Of a stretch of 64,000 bases of DNA, positions 35,086 to 47,899 are shown one piece after another; position 1 is the stretch's first letter; every line of letters begins with the position of its first letter. The position numbers and the translations under genes were made by a program. The notes under the pieces are model-generated. The model ran no database searches. It had not been told where the DNA came from and saw nothing but the letters and a program-made list of their open reading frames with translations. This DNA is from Quillaja saponaria. Its lineage: Eukaryota > Streptophyta > Magnoliopsida > Fabales > Quillajaceae. The stretch is taken from assembly GCA_029379385.1 (NCBI GenBank), contig CM055607.1, positions 15,996,001-16,060,000 of the forward strand, read 5' to 3'.

Positions 35086-37390
35086 TACAAGGTTAAAGGT
35101 ATGAGGGGTAAACAATGCACGTAGATAATATCATAGAGATAATATCATGAAATTTAAGAAAATATATCTTCAATTTAATTGTGTTTCGTTGTAATTATAA
35201 TTGTAAATTAATTTTTAATTTCTTAAATGTTAATCATAATTAGTACAATATTAATATTAATAAAAAAAATTATTCTTTTTTGGATACAATTATTTAATTT
35301 TATTTATTCTTGCGATAATGGTAAAAAAAGGATTGTATCAAAGTAAAAATTTGAAATCATATAAGTAAACAAAAGGACCAGCCTAGCAAATTGGATCGTA
35401 TAAATGAACAAAGTTAGTGCAATTATCATTCCAAATATATAAAAAATTGACATGTACGTAGAGTTATAATTAAAGAAAGTGATCAGAATAAATCTAGTTA
35501 GTTATTTATAAAAATTAATTTATCTTGAATTAAATTTAACTTTAATTAACTAAATTACCAACTGATTAACTTTTATATCAACAGCATATAAATAATAATT
35601 GTTTTTTTATTATTAAAAGCAACTACTTCAATATAGTATGATAGCACCTATTAAATGAAGCGTGCAAATTATATGACTAATAAAATTGGTAAAAAAAATA
35701 AAAAAATTTGTTACCAATGAATAAAATTTAGTAAAATAACTAAATAGGATTTGGACATTTGGTCATGTACTCATGTGATTATTTGTAGAAAATTCAATAC
35801 TAATAATGATGTTTCTTTTTTTAAAAAAATTAGTCAATTACATTTTGTCCCATGAATTACCACAGTTTTTTGCAATAATCTCCCCCTCCCTCCCCTGAGA
35901 CTATGGCCTTATTGCCACAAATTCTTAATTGCAAAATATTGTGAATAGACTAAACTGTCCTTAATTAATAATATTTTAAAAATCAATTGCATAATAAATT
36001 AAATTCCCTTAAACTAAAAGTGAGAAACCCAAATATAAATACGATCTTTTTCCAACTTTTTCATCTTCCATCTCTCTCATCATCTTCTTCCCTTTGTAGT
36101 CTATCTTTCCCTCTCTAGCTTCACACATTATTTAGTTCTTTTCTGTCTCATCTTTTAGAAAGTTTAAACTAATTCATCTCTTTTTTTTGTTTTTGTTCAA
36201 TCCTGTTAATTTTGAAAGTTGAATGTTGTGTGCTTATATAAGTAGTGAAGGAGATTACATGATATAAGCATGGTCGAAATTTAGTACCCAAAAAAAAAAA
36301 AACAAAGAGAGAACAATGACTGAGATTTTTACTTTAACATTCTCATTGTTTTACTTAAGGTGATAAACTGATAATAAAACAATATATATATATAAGTAAG
36401 AGTAAGAGTACGAGGGTATTTTAGGAAGAATAAAGTTTATCACATTTAATAGGCTGTGGCCCTAAAGATATTGGTTATGACAATAATGCTACTCTAATTT
36501 TTTAAATATATTTTATGCTTTTTACATCTTTTTCTTTATATTTTCTATATATGAAACTAAACTCTTTATATTGATTCAATTTTAGCATGCATAACTAATA
36601 TTTGCATCATTCATAATTTTTATTGTCTTGTTATAGTATTTAAATTATTAATATATTTACTAATATTATTTTTTTTCATTTATAGAAATTATACAAGTTA
36701 TTGTTTGAATTTGTGTCTTTATGATAATATTCTTATCAAAATTTTTATTTTCTTATTATTTTATTACACATTTAAGAATATACTAAAATTGAATAAATAT
36801 AGAAATTTTAATTGCTAGGAAAAAAAAAAGATACTTAATAAATAAAGAGATTTTAATTACTAGAAAAAAATATATATAAAAGAAGAAATAAGAGATAGAA
36901 AGTGAAAGACATAAAAATAAAAAAATAAAAAACTTTTAATAAGGATAGTTTAATTTTTTTTTTCCAAGTTTGTTAGATTTTATAACTAATTTGGATATTT
37001 GAGGGATAATTGCTAATTATGACTCAAAATAAAGGATTATATGTCTAATTTGAAAGTTAATGAGAGTTAATGCAAAAACTGGAAAAAAGTCCATATAACC
37101 CTACGTAATAGACCAATAATACATTTTGATTGCTCAAGTGTATTATGCCCTAGAAAAAGTCCATAATCGACCCTTAATGTATGTGATGCATGTTTGTATG
37201 TTTTTATATATTTGATATATGAATGTACACATGATAGTATGTGATGCACGTTTAGATAGACGATACTAAGCAACTTGGCTTAAAACCCTCATTAAAATAA
37301 TTAATATTAAGTTGTAACGAAAGTCATTACAAGAATGACATCGTAGCCTTTCACCATTATAAATAATATTAGGAAATAATTTGTTTATGC
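35086..37390. other. AT-rich stretch, nothing recognised
   Basis: No coding region is supported. Near 36020-36180 there is a short promoter-like arrangement (AAATATAAATACG followed by a CT-rich stretch), but no open frame follows it. Confidence 0.4.
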
Positions 37391-37394
37391 AAAT

Positions 37395-37686
37395 TTGTTG
37401 TGTCACACATGGTTTGCATTTTCTGGGTTAATTTGTATTATTTATTGCATAAATGATGCTTATGAGGTATTTTTATTATATGCCTTTGTTGTGTCACACA
37501 AGAGTTATATACATTGGAATGTACTTGTTATGAATGGTAGGATTGACTTAACTAAAAAGTATGTTATTTGTTGTGTCACACAAGGTTGCATACCTTTAGG
37601 GGCTAAACATGATTAGGAAATTCATATGATAAATTCGATAAAAGTTATCTACCTTTCAAGTACATATGGTTTGTTGTGTCACACAA
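37395..37686 (+). repeat. Four copies of a conserved 15-bp motif
   Basis: TTGTTGTGTCACACA occurs identically at 37395, 37486, 37568 and 37671 (spacing 91, 82 and 103 bp). Three copies extend to TTTGTTGTGTCACACAAG. The core TGTGTCACACA is nearly palindromic. It lies just upstream of a decayed copia gag and may be a remnant of tandem repeats in that element's untranslated leader. Confidence 0.8.
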
Positions 37687-37739
37687 GGCTGTTATGTACA
37701 AGTGATGGGATCCTAATCCCCACTAGGTGACCTTTCAAC

Positions 37740-40700
37740 TAGGTCACCCGTTTTTCATTTAGAGGGTAATGGAAATCGAAAAATTTAGTAGGAGACATTA
37801 TTAGATTAAAGACCAAGTCTTTATGGTGAATAATTTGAATAGATGCTAGATTATCTTTTATTGAATATGGTAGATCATAATGACCAAATCTGAACCTATA
37901 TTTAGAATTAAATATAACAATGTATTGAATGGTCATTAAATTTATTATTTGGCCAACGAATATGAGAAGTGTTCTCAAAATTCATCTAAGATAGCTATAA
38001 GCTTAAGGAATTATGCTTCTAACAACAGTTGATAAGAATGCATACGAGAAACAAACTAAGTAGTGGGAGTATAACATGCAAGCAATGTAATACGTGTTTA
38101 ACTCTATGTCATAAGGCTTATGAAAGTTACATGAGGAAATTGATAAGGCAACTATGACCATGCTTAGCCTTCAAAAGTTGAATGCAAAGCATAGTTGCAA
38201 TGCAAAATTTCAAGTCACTTAGTTAAAATCTCAATCTTTAGGTAAGAGTGCCTATAGCCAATAATAAAAAGGGATAATGCTTTCTTTGTGGTTAAGAAGG
38301 TCGTTGGAAGACACTTGTGAGAGATGTCTAATAAGTAAATGTATAAGCCTTAAGAAGGGTTGTTAAGTTTTTTCAATGTTGTATATGGTTAATAATTTAA
38401 CCGTGCTTTTATACTGAGTATCAGATACCATATGTAATTCTCATATTTGTAAAAAAATTTACAAAAGGTGAGAAATGAAAAGAATCTAAAATAGTGTAAA
38501 CACAAACTACACCCCAAAATATGGAAGTCTTACTACATTGGTCGTAAGATCCTCTATTTTAGTATTACTATTGGAATGTACTAAAATTTATAGGGCTAAT
38601 TTGAAGTACCAATAAGAATATTATGTCTATTTCTTTTAGTAATTGAATCATGTTCTTTTTATAATAATAAAGAGTTTATTTAATATTGGTGCTTAATTAG
38701 TTTTTTTTTATTTTTTTTATTTAGAACTAGATGGTAAGGTCTTGTGACATTGAACAACTAAAATGAGAACCTTTAAATTCGTTTAATTGGGATAGTTACC
38801 CATACTTAATTACCTTTATCAAAGAATCGTCTATTTTAAGGTAATTGGTACTTATTACAATATCAATATGAAATATTTGAAATGTTCAAATGATTCATAT
38901 TCGAAGTTAAATATAAACCAATTTAAGTATTAAACTTCTTAGATAAGATCAATGAGGGCTACTTAAAACTACGAATTCGTAGATAACTCATAAGAGAATG
39001 TGATTCTCGTTTATTTAACTTTTCTTAAAGAATGCCATAAGTGGTGTGTCTACAAGAGAGATCTTAACATATTAAATATGATACGATCTTAAAATGTTAT
39101 AATAATCTTCCAATTGCTTTCTGAAACCACAATTAGTTTACTTATATAGTTTCATCCGAGTTTATACATAAGACTCCATATTCTATATAACATAGGAGAA
39201 AAATCTGATCTTAATTGTTAAGATTTTAGGATTTGTATACCTGTATAAAGAGACTTAGCGTAGAAAACTTTGAGATAAAGTTTGATATATTGTTTTGTGA
39301 ATTATCTTAAAAAGGTTTAGGATATTAATTCATCTCACACCAAGACAAAATTGTTTTTTTTGAAACATACTATAATTCTTGAAATAGATTTAAGAGTCAC
39401 AATTTATAAATCAAACTGAAAGATATATAAGTAAAATAACCTTAAAATACACAAACTCTTAGTAGTTTGGAAAGATACCAAAGGTGAACTTTGGAAAATT
39501 GAGATTTTTCATAATGAATGACCTTAAGGTAAACCTTATAGATGATAAGAATCTTTCAAACTAAAAGAGCTAATGTTTGACATTATTCTGAAATTGGTTG
39601 TATGTCATAAATTTTAATGGACTTTATTTACTCAAACAAAAGGTATTGTTCCTTAACTAACCTTAATAAAAGTTTTGTATTAATTTTTGCAAAAAGAAAG
39701 GTCTATAATGTAAAGACGAAAAGATAAAGACCTTTTGTTTAGTAATGTAAATAGCGAATAATTATAAGCAAAGACAATCGTTGACTTTGATATATTGTTT
39801 TGTTAATAGTATATAAAGATTTTACTTGTAAGGGTTACACATTCAAGCTTTGAGGCATGAGATGCCTCTAAGAGAAATCATAACCAAATATCTCATTTGA
39901 AACAAAGAGAATATTATAGCAACAAAAAAAGTTTTACATCTAATGATAATGACCATGTAATGGGTAAACTTCAATGTTTCGTTTTATGAGTTGAAACAAG
40001 TTTTTCCAAAATTGGTTCATCTAATTCGTTATAGATATCAAATAATTTGATATACATAAGAATGTGGATAAATCAAGATTGTCAATAAGACTAGTGGGAG
40101 TATTATAAGTATTTTAGTTGAAATACAAGAATAACATACAACACATTAAAAATGTTGTATGAATGTAAAACTAGTTAAAAAGTTGTTTGATAGTAGTTAT
40201 AACTATTAGATTTGGAATCTAATATGTATAATAAAAGGACTAAATTCTATATATGAGTTCACCATTAAAATGGTTAATTGGAATTATAATATCGAAGAGA
40301 CTATTATAAATTCCAACACTAAATCTTTATACTTTCTTACCATGTTTGGGGCGATAGCTCAAACCTTAGAACTTCGTTCTCATAAGAGGTTTAAACTTGT
40401 GGAATTGTGATTCCAAATATGATTTAAGAAATCATATATAAAAAGAATTTGTATGATTTTACAAAGATTAGGTCAACAAAGAGATTTTGCAAATTCACCA
40501 ACTAAAGCAAAGCTAGTAGCTGAATCGGCATCTTGGGAAGATGAGTATTAGATACATGATCGATTGTCTTTAGTTCAAGTGGGAGATTATTAGTAGTATG
40601 CCTTAAAGCCAATGACATGTAATTTTGTGCCATATTATTTTATGTATAATCTTATTCATATTATTAATAAATATAAGTGACAAATATTATTATGTATAAG

Positions 40701-42305
40701 AGTTATTAATTAACTATCATGTGCCCAAAGAATTAAAGCAATGGCAATAAGCATCATGATAAGATCATGCTAATGAGATGTATTTCCTTTAAGCTTAATT
40801 CTTAAATGTTCCTAATCGTAGGATCACTAAATAGGGCATTAGTGAATACGAATAGATTAGTACATATTTAGTTCGCTTAAAGAGTTGAGGGTGACTGGTC
40901 TCATAGTCACTTATATATGAGACACTAAGATAGATATGTAGGTGCTCATTAGAGAATGAGTTCACTGAACTGACTCAATTGAGAACATCTATGTGGAGTT
41001 TCTCTACATGTCAATAGGTAGTTCTCATGTTATAGTTGTGCAAATAATCATTTGACTTGAGACATCATAGTTATCTTGTATGTACATCATTATACTTTAA
41101 TACTATTTCTGATTCTATTAATAAGTCACCTAAGAAGCAGTAATTGGGTATAATCACTTGCATATGGAGGTATGTGAATGTGCAATAAAAGATCTGTCAC
41201 TTTTAGTAGAAAGAGAGAATGTCCTATGTGGTCTATAAAAGATTTAACTTAAAGTCTATGGCCATAGCAGGGTGGATATTAGAATATAAGTTTCTAATTT
41301 TTCCAATGAAGTTTAATCTTAAGATTAGACACATATGATTAAATTTAGGGTTTGACATTATTATCATACCCAAATAGATTTAATCGGGATATTGCGTAAT
41401 AGAATGATTGAATTGCATGGTAACTGTTAACAGAAAGGTTCAAAAGGTTCACAGCCATATTCATACTATTATGGGTAGTTATCATGTGCGGCTAGGCACC
41501 AATCTTGACTCTTAGGAAATCCTGATAATTAATTAATTATTTATAGATAATTAATTAATTAATCTTAATTAAAGGGTGAATTAAAAAAAATTAATTTAAA
41601 TAATTAGAATGGGTTCTAATTTAATTGGACAGGGTTTAGTAATAAATATGTAAAAGTTACATGCCTACTGCCATCAATAGTTTGAATCTAAGGGGTCACA
41701 CACAAAATGACAATATTCAACTAAGGAGAGTTTTGGGGAAAGTATGTAATTATTGTAGTTTGTTAGGCATTATATTTAATTATGATTAAATCCTAATATT
41801 AGGATAATCTCTAATGTGTTAAGATTGTCCAATACATAAAGAGGTGGCTAGTCTTTATAAATATAAGATTTAACAAACTAAAAAAGACACAGAAGAGAAA
41901 AATAATTGTACGTACTGTACAGGGAGCCTAATGAATTTTAGGCTAATGAGAGTTTTTAAATTACAAGAGAAATTCGGTAACTTGTGCTAACACACAAGGA
42001 ATCCCTTGGTAACCCCTTTCATCTTCAAGCATGAAAATACTTAGTTTAATTCGTTCGTGTGGATACATTTAGAGACGGGACACCTGTGTCTTTGTTGTGC
42101 TCTTGATGAATCAACAAAGGGGTGAACGCCAAATCAAGAATACGACGAAATAATTAAAAGTCTCAGAGATACACAGTTCTCTATTTGTTTAATTGTTAAA
42201 TTATAATTAGGATCTTTCATGTATAACGTAATTTCAAATTAAATGAATCAAAATTTTAAATTTTACTGCGTATATGATTGTTATATTTTATACTTATTCC
42301 TAACA
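37740..42305 (+). mobile_element. Heavily decayed Ty1/copia element with long 3' LTR
   Basis: A gag zinc knuckle survives at about 38265-38320 (C-F-L-C-G then R-W-K, with two stops). Near 40500-40580 the end of the polyprotein can still be read (VAESASWEDE region, with a shifted-frame RYMIDCL). A polypurine tract AAGTGGGAGATT (40577-40588) follows, then a 1.7-kb LTR. Between these points almost every frame is broken. No 5' LTR could be identified, so the left limit is approximate. Domain order and the polypurine/LTR junction fit copia. Confidence 0.65.
40588..42305 (+). repeat. 3' LTR of the decayed copia element (~1.7 kb)
   Basis: Starts TATTAGTAGTATGCC directly after the polypurine tract (ancestral TGTTAG with one change) and ends CCTAACA. 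A TTTATAAATATAAG box near 41857 and an AATTAATTAATTA palindromic run near 41525-41570 lie inside. LTRs of this length occur in some plant copia lineages. LINE A sequence starts immediately after it. Confidence 0.65.
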
Positions 42306-42329
42306 CAAGTAAGTATTAATGAATTATCT

Positions 42330-43830
42330 ACCCTTTCAGAAAATCTTTCCGTGGAAGAGGCACTAGTGGAACTGGATTTTGATGAGACAGTTAGCTCAAA
42401 ATGTTCATAACCTAGCTTTAGTTGGAAAATTTCTGGCACACAAAGAGATGAACAAACAGGGGGTCCAAACGGTGCTGCAAAGATCTTGGAAGCCAAGAAG
42501 AGAGGTAATGGTTTCAAAGATAGCTGAAAATACCTTTTTGTTTGTCTTTAAATCAGAAAAAGAAAGGAAGAGAATAGAGAAGGAGGGACCATGGTCGGTG
42601 TCGGGCAATCGTCTCATTCTTAAACGCTGGGATCTAGAGAAGACTATTGAAGAAATAGATTTTAGCATAATAGCTTTCTGGATTATAATGGGGAGTCTTC
42701 CTCCGGGCACTGATAATACAACTAATGCTTGTCTGCTTAGTACAATAATAGGAAAATTGTTGACATTGATGAACCAAAAGAAGACGAATTTGAATGGGCC
42801 AAAAGGGATCTCAATCTGCAGAAATCAATAAAGGCAGGTGCTTCTATAGGAACAAAAAAATGGTTTGGAATGGATCTCCTCTAAATATGAGAGACTTCCT
42901 AAATTTTGTTATTATTGTGGTATCATTGGTCATGAGTTTTCTAATTATCCGCAAAGTCCGATTAGTCGGAATTCCATAGAAGGCAGCATTTATGGTCATT
43001 GCTTCGTGTTGAGTCTGATTTATTTGGTAAAATTCAAGGAAAGGTTAATAGAATTCCCATTTTTATCAGGAAGATAGATGCTTTTCGAACAGAGTAGGAG
43101 ATTTCCATGGTGGTGGCAAGGAAAGAGGATCAAGAAGGGCGAGTTACAATACAGCAGTATCAAGTGCGTAGTAATGTTTATAAAGTGATGTGAAGGAGAT
43201 ACTGATAGCATTGATGAAGGGCCATGTGGCAAGACGTCACAAAAAGAGGAGATAAATGATAGTAGAGGAAAGACTTTTAAGGTTGATGTGTCATCTTTGG
43301 ACCAACTCAACATTTTGCAAACACAGAAGATTCTTGAAGAGTCAGCCTAGGATATGGTGCAATCTCATGCGATGCTTGTTGATGATACTAAATTGGGCCA
43401 CATAGAGGAAAGTGACTCAGTGGAATTAAATCTACTACAAGAAGCTGGGCCCATAGTAAAGATACTTAAAAATATTGTTACAGTAGGACCAAAACACCCC
43501 AGGGACAACGAGATATTAAAGGTAGAGGAGTGGGAAAGAAACTTAAATGGGCCGCAGGCCCTGTTACACTGGTGGATATGGGAAAGACAAATTTTCAAGT
43601 GGGCTCTAATATAATGGGAAATACAGGTGGTCAAGTGGACTCTAATGTAACATCCAGCAAAGCAGCAGTAGAAGCAGATGCACTCAACCTTGGAGGAGAT
43701 AAATTATTGAAGAAACCAGTACGTATGTATCACAATAGCAACTTTAAGGGAATGTCGAAGGTTAATTTACAAGATCAATCTGAAATGGCTGAGGAGGCGG
43801 GCCAGACCATGCCCCACCCAGATCCATGAC
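42330..43830 (+). pseudogene. LINE A ORF1 (DUF4283 and zinc knuckle), broken
   Basis: Probably encoded the RNA-binding ORF1 protein. DUF4283 spans about 42420-42720 (VSKIAENTFLFVFKSEKERKR, then EGPWSVSGNRLILKRW). A zinc-knuckle segment at about 42880-42960 (KFCYYCGIIGHEFSNYP) has C, C and H but an N at the fourth ligand. At least three frameshifts separate the blocks, and the remainder (43354-43830) is a hydrophilic tail. Confidence 0.8.
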
Positions 43831-43839
43831 CACACTAGC

Positions 43840-46690
43840 TTGGAACTGTTAGAAGTTTTAACTGGGCCCCGATAGTAAGGGCAATGAGAGCCCATGTCAA
43901 TAATTTCAACCTAGTTTGTATATTTCTTTTTGAAACAAAGGTTACTATAGAACGCATGGAATGGGTTTGTAATCGAATAGGATTCCAGAATCATACAATT
44001 GTTTCAGCTATTGGAAGATCAAATGGATTGTCTTTCATGTGGACGAAGGGTGTGGATGTCCTGGTAATTGAAAAAATCACAAAATTTCAAGAGTCTACTA
44101 ATTTAGTCTGATCCCCCAGAAAATCATTGGATGATATTTTGTACTTATGGTACTCCATATCACACACAAAAAGAAGAGATGTGGAAGAAATTAATTGATG
44201 CAGTTTAAGATTGTCCGAATCCTTGGCTTATTATTGGTGATCTTAATGAGATATTGGAGCAGGATGAGATAAGAAACATGCATATTGGTCAAGGTGAATC
44301 AAGTTACAATAGACTCAATTACCTACAAGATTTCATGGCAATAATAGGGGCAATTGATTTAGGATTTTCAGGTAATAAATTCACTTGGAGCAAGCGTAGA
44401 CTGGGTTTTGCCAATATTCGAGAAAGGATTGATCGTGCCATTTTGTAATCCAGATTGGAGAATTATCTTTCCAAAAACAGGTGTAGTCACTGGATCTGCT
44501 ATAAACTTTGATCTTTCACCTATCATCCTTAAACTTTATTCTGAAATGGCAATTATCCGTGTCCTTTTAGATTTGAGGCTGCATGGACCAGAGATTCAAC
44601 CAGTCATGGAGTTATCAAGAATGCATAGGAGAGGAATGTTACAGGATGCCAAAGTAGTAGATTGTCGAGAAAGCTCAAGCTTACTAAGAATGCTTTGAAA
44701 AAATAGAGCAAAACTCAGTTCAGAAACTGTCATGAGAGAATTCGGGAGATCACGAAACAAATACAAGAAGTCCAAGCTCAAGTTCAAACAGAGTTTAATG
44801 CTGAGATTCTAATGAGGTTGCAGTTGGGGTTAGATGAACAGCTTGCTAGACAAGAAACCATTTGGAAGCAAAAATCACGTGAGCTATGAATGTTAGAAAG
44901 TAACAGAAATACAAAAATTTTCCATACTTTGACAATCATTTGAAGAAGAGCAAATCATATTGATCGTATAAAAAATGAGGAGGGTCAGTGAATCTCAGAC
45001 AGAACTAGTATAGGTGAATATTTTGTTTGAAATTTTGATCAATTGTTCAAAGAAAAAAGATCAGATGATTTTGAAGGACTAGATCGTATTGTTGAAGAAT
45101 GTATTTCAACCGAAGAAAATGCTTCTTTGTGTCATCTACCAAGTAAGGAGGAAATTATTGATATAAATTGTGCTATGAACCCACTTAAGTCTCTGGGACC
45201 AGATGGAATGTCTGGGATTTTTACAATCATTACTAGTTTGTTGTTGGAGAACAATTCCGTGGAAAGTTTGTAATGATCTTAATCAGACCACTAGGAGATT
45301 TTGGTGGAATGTTAGTCTACTAAAGATCAATTTTTAGCTCTCAAAGCGTGGGATGATTTATGTCAACCTGAGAGTTGCGGTGGATTGGGATTAAAAAAGT
45401 TTACTGATATAAATAATGCCTTGATTGCCAAGTTAGGATGGATGGTGGTGGCAGAAGTAGATTGTTCGTGGGTACGAGCAATGAGAGCCAAGTATGTGAA
45501 AAACACTAACAGTCATGATCTGACAAAAAAAAAATTCTTCAACTATGTGGAAAAATATCACTAGTTCACATCAGACAATTCAAAAAAGTGCTTATTTCGT
45601 AGTTGGTGATGGGAATAAGATCTTAGTTTGGAGGGATGCATGGATTCCTACTCTACCTGGATTCAAACCTTAATCAAAAACAGGTACAATGCAAAATTAA
45701 AGTTGTTAGTAAGTGACTTATTTTTAACAGGGAGGAGAAATTGGGATATGGTTCAACTTAACATGTTGTTTACTCCAGAGACATTGAAAGCTATCTCTTC
45801 TATTCCACTCTCACGCTTTGATGACATAGATGAAATGAAACAACAATCAAGGAAAATTTTTCTGTTAAATCAGCATATTGGGAAGCTTAGTGGGTGACTT
45901 TAAACCAAACCAATGTGCATTTGTGGCAGAGTATTTGGGGAGCTAAAATCCATGAGAGGCATAAGGTATTTCTATGGCGCATAGCTAGTGATATACTCCC
46001 AACAAGAGAAAGACTCTCTGAACACTACAATATTAGAGATATCAATTATTTGTTCTGTAATCAAGCAAAGGATGGAATGTTGAATCCCATGGTATTCAGG
46101 AGTTGGTTATTTTCTTGTTGAATCCCATGATAAATCCCTGATGGAATGTTGAACAACAACAACAATTTACACTGTTTGCAATTATTACTTATGAAGAAAT
46201 TTGGAAATGGAGAAATAAGCGTTTTCATAGTGATGTCCAAGTGATTATGAAGCAAGAGGAAGTAATACAAGGTATTAATGTCAGATTTGAAGAATTGTGG
46301 AAGTATTTTAGGCCCGTAAATGTTGCTCCAAAAACACACAGTCAACTTCAAATATAGCAACCTCCTGTTCCTCCACGGATTAATAAGTTAAATGTTGATG
46401 CTACTGTTGGACACGCTGGATCATGGATAGGTGTGATAGCAAGGAATTATAGAGGGATTATTTTGGCTAATTAGGTTAAGAAAACTGAGTATAATGATGC
46501 CTCAATTGCTGAAGTAGAAGCTCTTGTATAGGCTATGGAGTTGGCTATCAAAAAGGCTGGAAAACAATAGTGGTGGAGGGAGACTCTCAGGTAGCAGTTA
46601 GACAGATGCATAGTGAAACATATTTGCCTTGGAGGTCTCTGCATGCATTTCAAATTGGGAGATCCTTTATGGAAAAGATTAAGTTATCTA
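43840..46690 (+). pseudogene. LINE A ORF2 (endonuclease, RT trace, zf-RVT, RNase H), broken
   Basis: Endonuclease at 43884-44530, with LFETK, GDLNEILEQDE and FTWSKRR...RERIDRAIL. The final SDH-type motif is replaced by FDLSPI. The start of the reverse transcriptase (PLKSLGPDGMSGIF) is at about 45173-45225. The sequence then jumps at about 45250-45330 to the post-RT block (LKAWDDLCQPESCGGLGLKKF, about 45345), so the catalytic FADD part is deleted. The zf-RVT part reads HLWQSIWGAKIHERHKVFLW (about 45915) and RNase H starts KLNVDATVGHAGSW (about 46388). Stops are frequent. Confidence 0.82.
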
Positions 46691-46700
46691 TACACAGATT

Positions 46701-46752
46701 AAGTTAAATGTTGATGCTACTGTTGGACACGTTGGATCATGTATAGGTGTGA
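46701..46752 (+). repeat. Second copy of a 52-bp RNase H segment
   Basis: Identical to 46385-46436 except for two bases, 316 bp downstream, and placed after the end of LINE A's recognisable RNase H. Confidence 0.88.
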
Positions 46753-46759
46753 ATTGCAA

Positions 46760-47330
46760 GAAATATCTAAAGGGATCTGCAAGAGTTCACAAGTCTCTGC
46801 AGATATCTATACACACGTAGAATTCTCTGGGCACTCAGCCACCAAGTAGGCTTTTCTGTGACTTGTGCGTATATTATATGATGATGGACACTTTATTAAC
46901 TTAGAATTCATGAACTTAAGTTTTTCCATATCACTACCTTAATCACCTAATGTACTTCTGATATTGCTAATTTCTGTGACTAAGTTTTGATTCTTGGTCT
47001 TTTTATTATTGGGACAAGAATCACGAGTTTTGTTTGAATTGCTTTCTTGATATATTTTTTAAAAAATAAATAAATATTATACTTGAAATACTTTTACAAA
47101 AACTCAGATTATTTCATATAATTATAAATCAATATACTATCAAATATTTCACTATCAAACAGACACAATATAACATAATAAACTAAAAAAGAAAAGAAAA
47201 AAAGAGAGAGTACGTAACACACACCTCCAAGTATAACGTCCATAGTTTGGAGAAAAATAATAATTAGAAAGGGAATTGGCTTTCTAGAGGTACGGTGAAC
47301 AAAACTTCAAATGAAACGAGACTTGTATGG
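46760..47330. other. No recognisable gene
   Basis: AT-rich sequence after LINE A. The phrase ACTATCAAACAGACACA near 47150 looks like a MITE end, but no partner was found. Confidence 0.4.
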
Positions 47331-47339
47331 TAGTAAGAA

Positions 47340-47895
47340 AAGATAAGGTAGTGGGAAATGAAAAGTAAAAGAGTAATAGAAGAGTTGGAATATGAAAAGT
47401 TGGAATTAGGAGAAAATGTGAAAACCAAAAGAATATGAATTTTAACAAATAAGTAATATTTGAAAACATTGAATAAGCTTGAATTTTTACATTAATGTCA
47501 TTATATTAATTAATATTTTGAGATTTCGGAAGATGGAAGAGGGAAAGTAGAAGGACAATAAAAGAATTAAATATAAACAACTGAGATGTGTACAAATTAA
47601 TCTGCACACACCATTACGTTAAAAAATAATGAATAGGGAGAAATTAGGACAAAATGAGAATATCAAAAGATTATGAGTTTTAACAAATAAAGAAGATTTA
47701 AAAATCATAAATGAACATGATTAATTAAAATTTTAAGATAGTGGAGGACGGATGTGAGAAAAAATAAATAAGAGGTTAGAATATGAATAAAGTTAAGATA
47801 AAGTGAGAAGATTAAAAGACTCTATCAAAAATATCAAGAGATTATAAATTTGAAAAATAAATAATATTTTAAAATAATTAATGAATATAAGTTAT
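47340..47895. repeat. Degenerate tandem repeats, about three units
   Basis: A block reading approximately CAAAAGAWTATGARTTTTAACAAATAA recurs near 47407, 47665 and 47831, preceded each time by GAAG/AGTTGGAATATGAA-like sequence. Spacing is irregular (about 255 and 170 bp). Confidence 0.5.
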
Positions 47896-47899
47896 TTGT

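Larger units (their letters stand above)
42306..46690 (+). mobile_element. L1-type LINE A, internally deleted
   Basis: Order: ORF1 with DUF4283 and a zinc knuckle, apurinic/apyrimidinic-type endonuclease, a trace of reverse transcriptase, the region downstream of it, zf-RVT and RNase H. This is the architecture of plant L1 elements. The reverse-transcriptase core is missing. There is no clear poly(A) tail or target duplication. Its 5' edge coincides with the end of the copia LTR, so the copia element may have inserted into this LINE. Confidence 0.85.

Noticed and set aside
37139..37390. 5' LTR of the decayed copia element
   Set aside because: The phrase GTATTATGCCCTAG resembles the 3' LTR start, but the following 250 bp do not align with it.
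42405..43634. Minus-strand frames of 97-101 codons in LINE A
   Set aside because: Antisense to DUF4283 and ORF1 sequence, which is clearly read on the plus strand.
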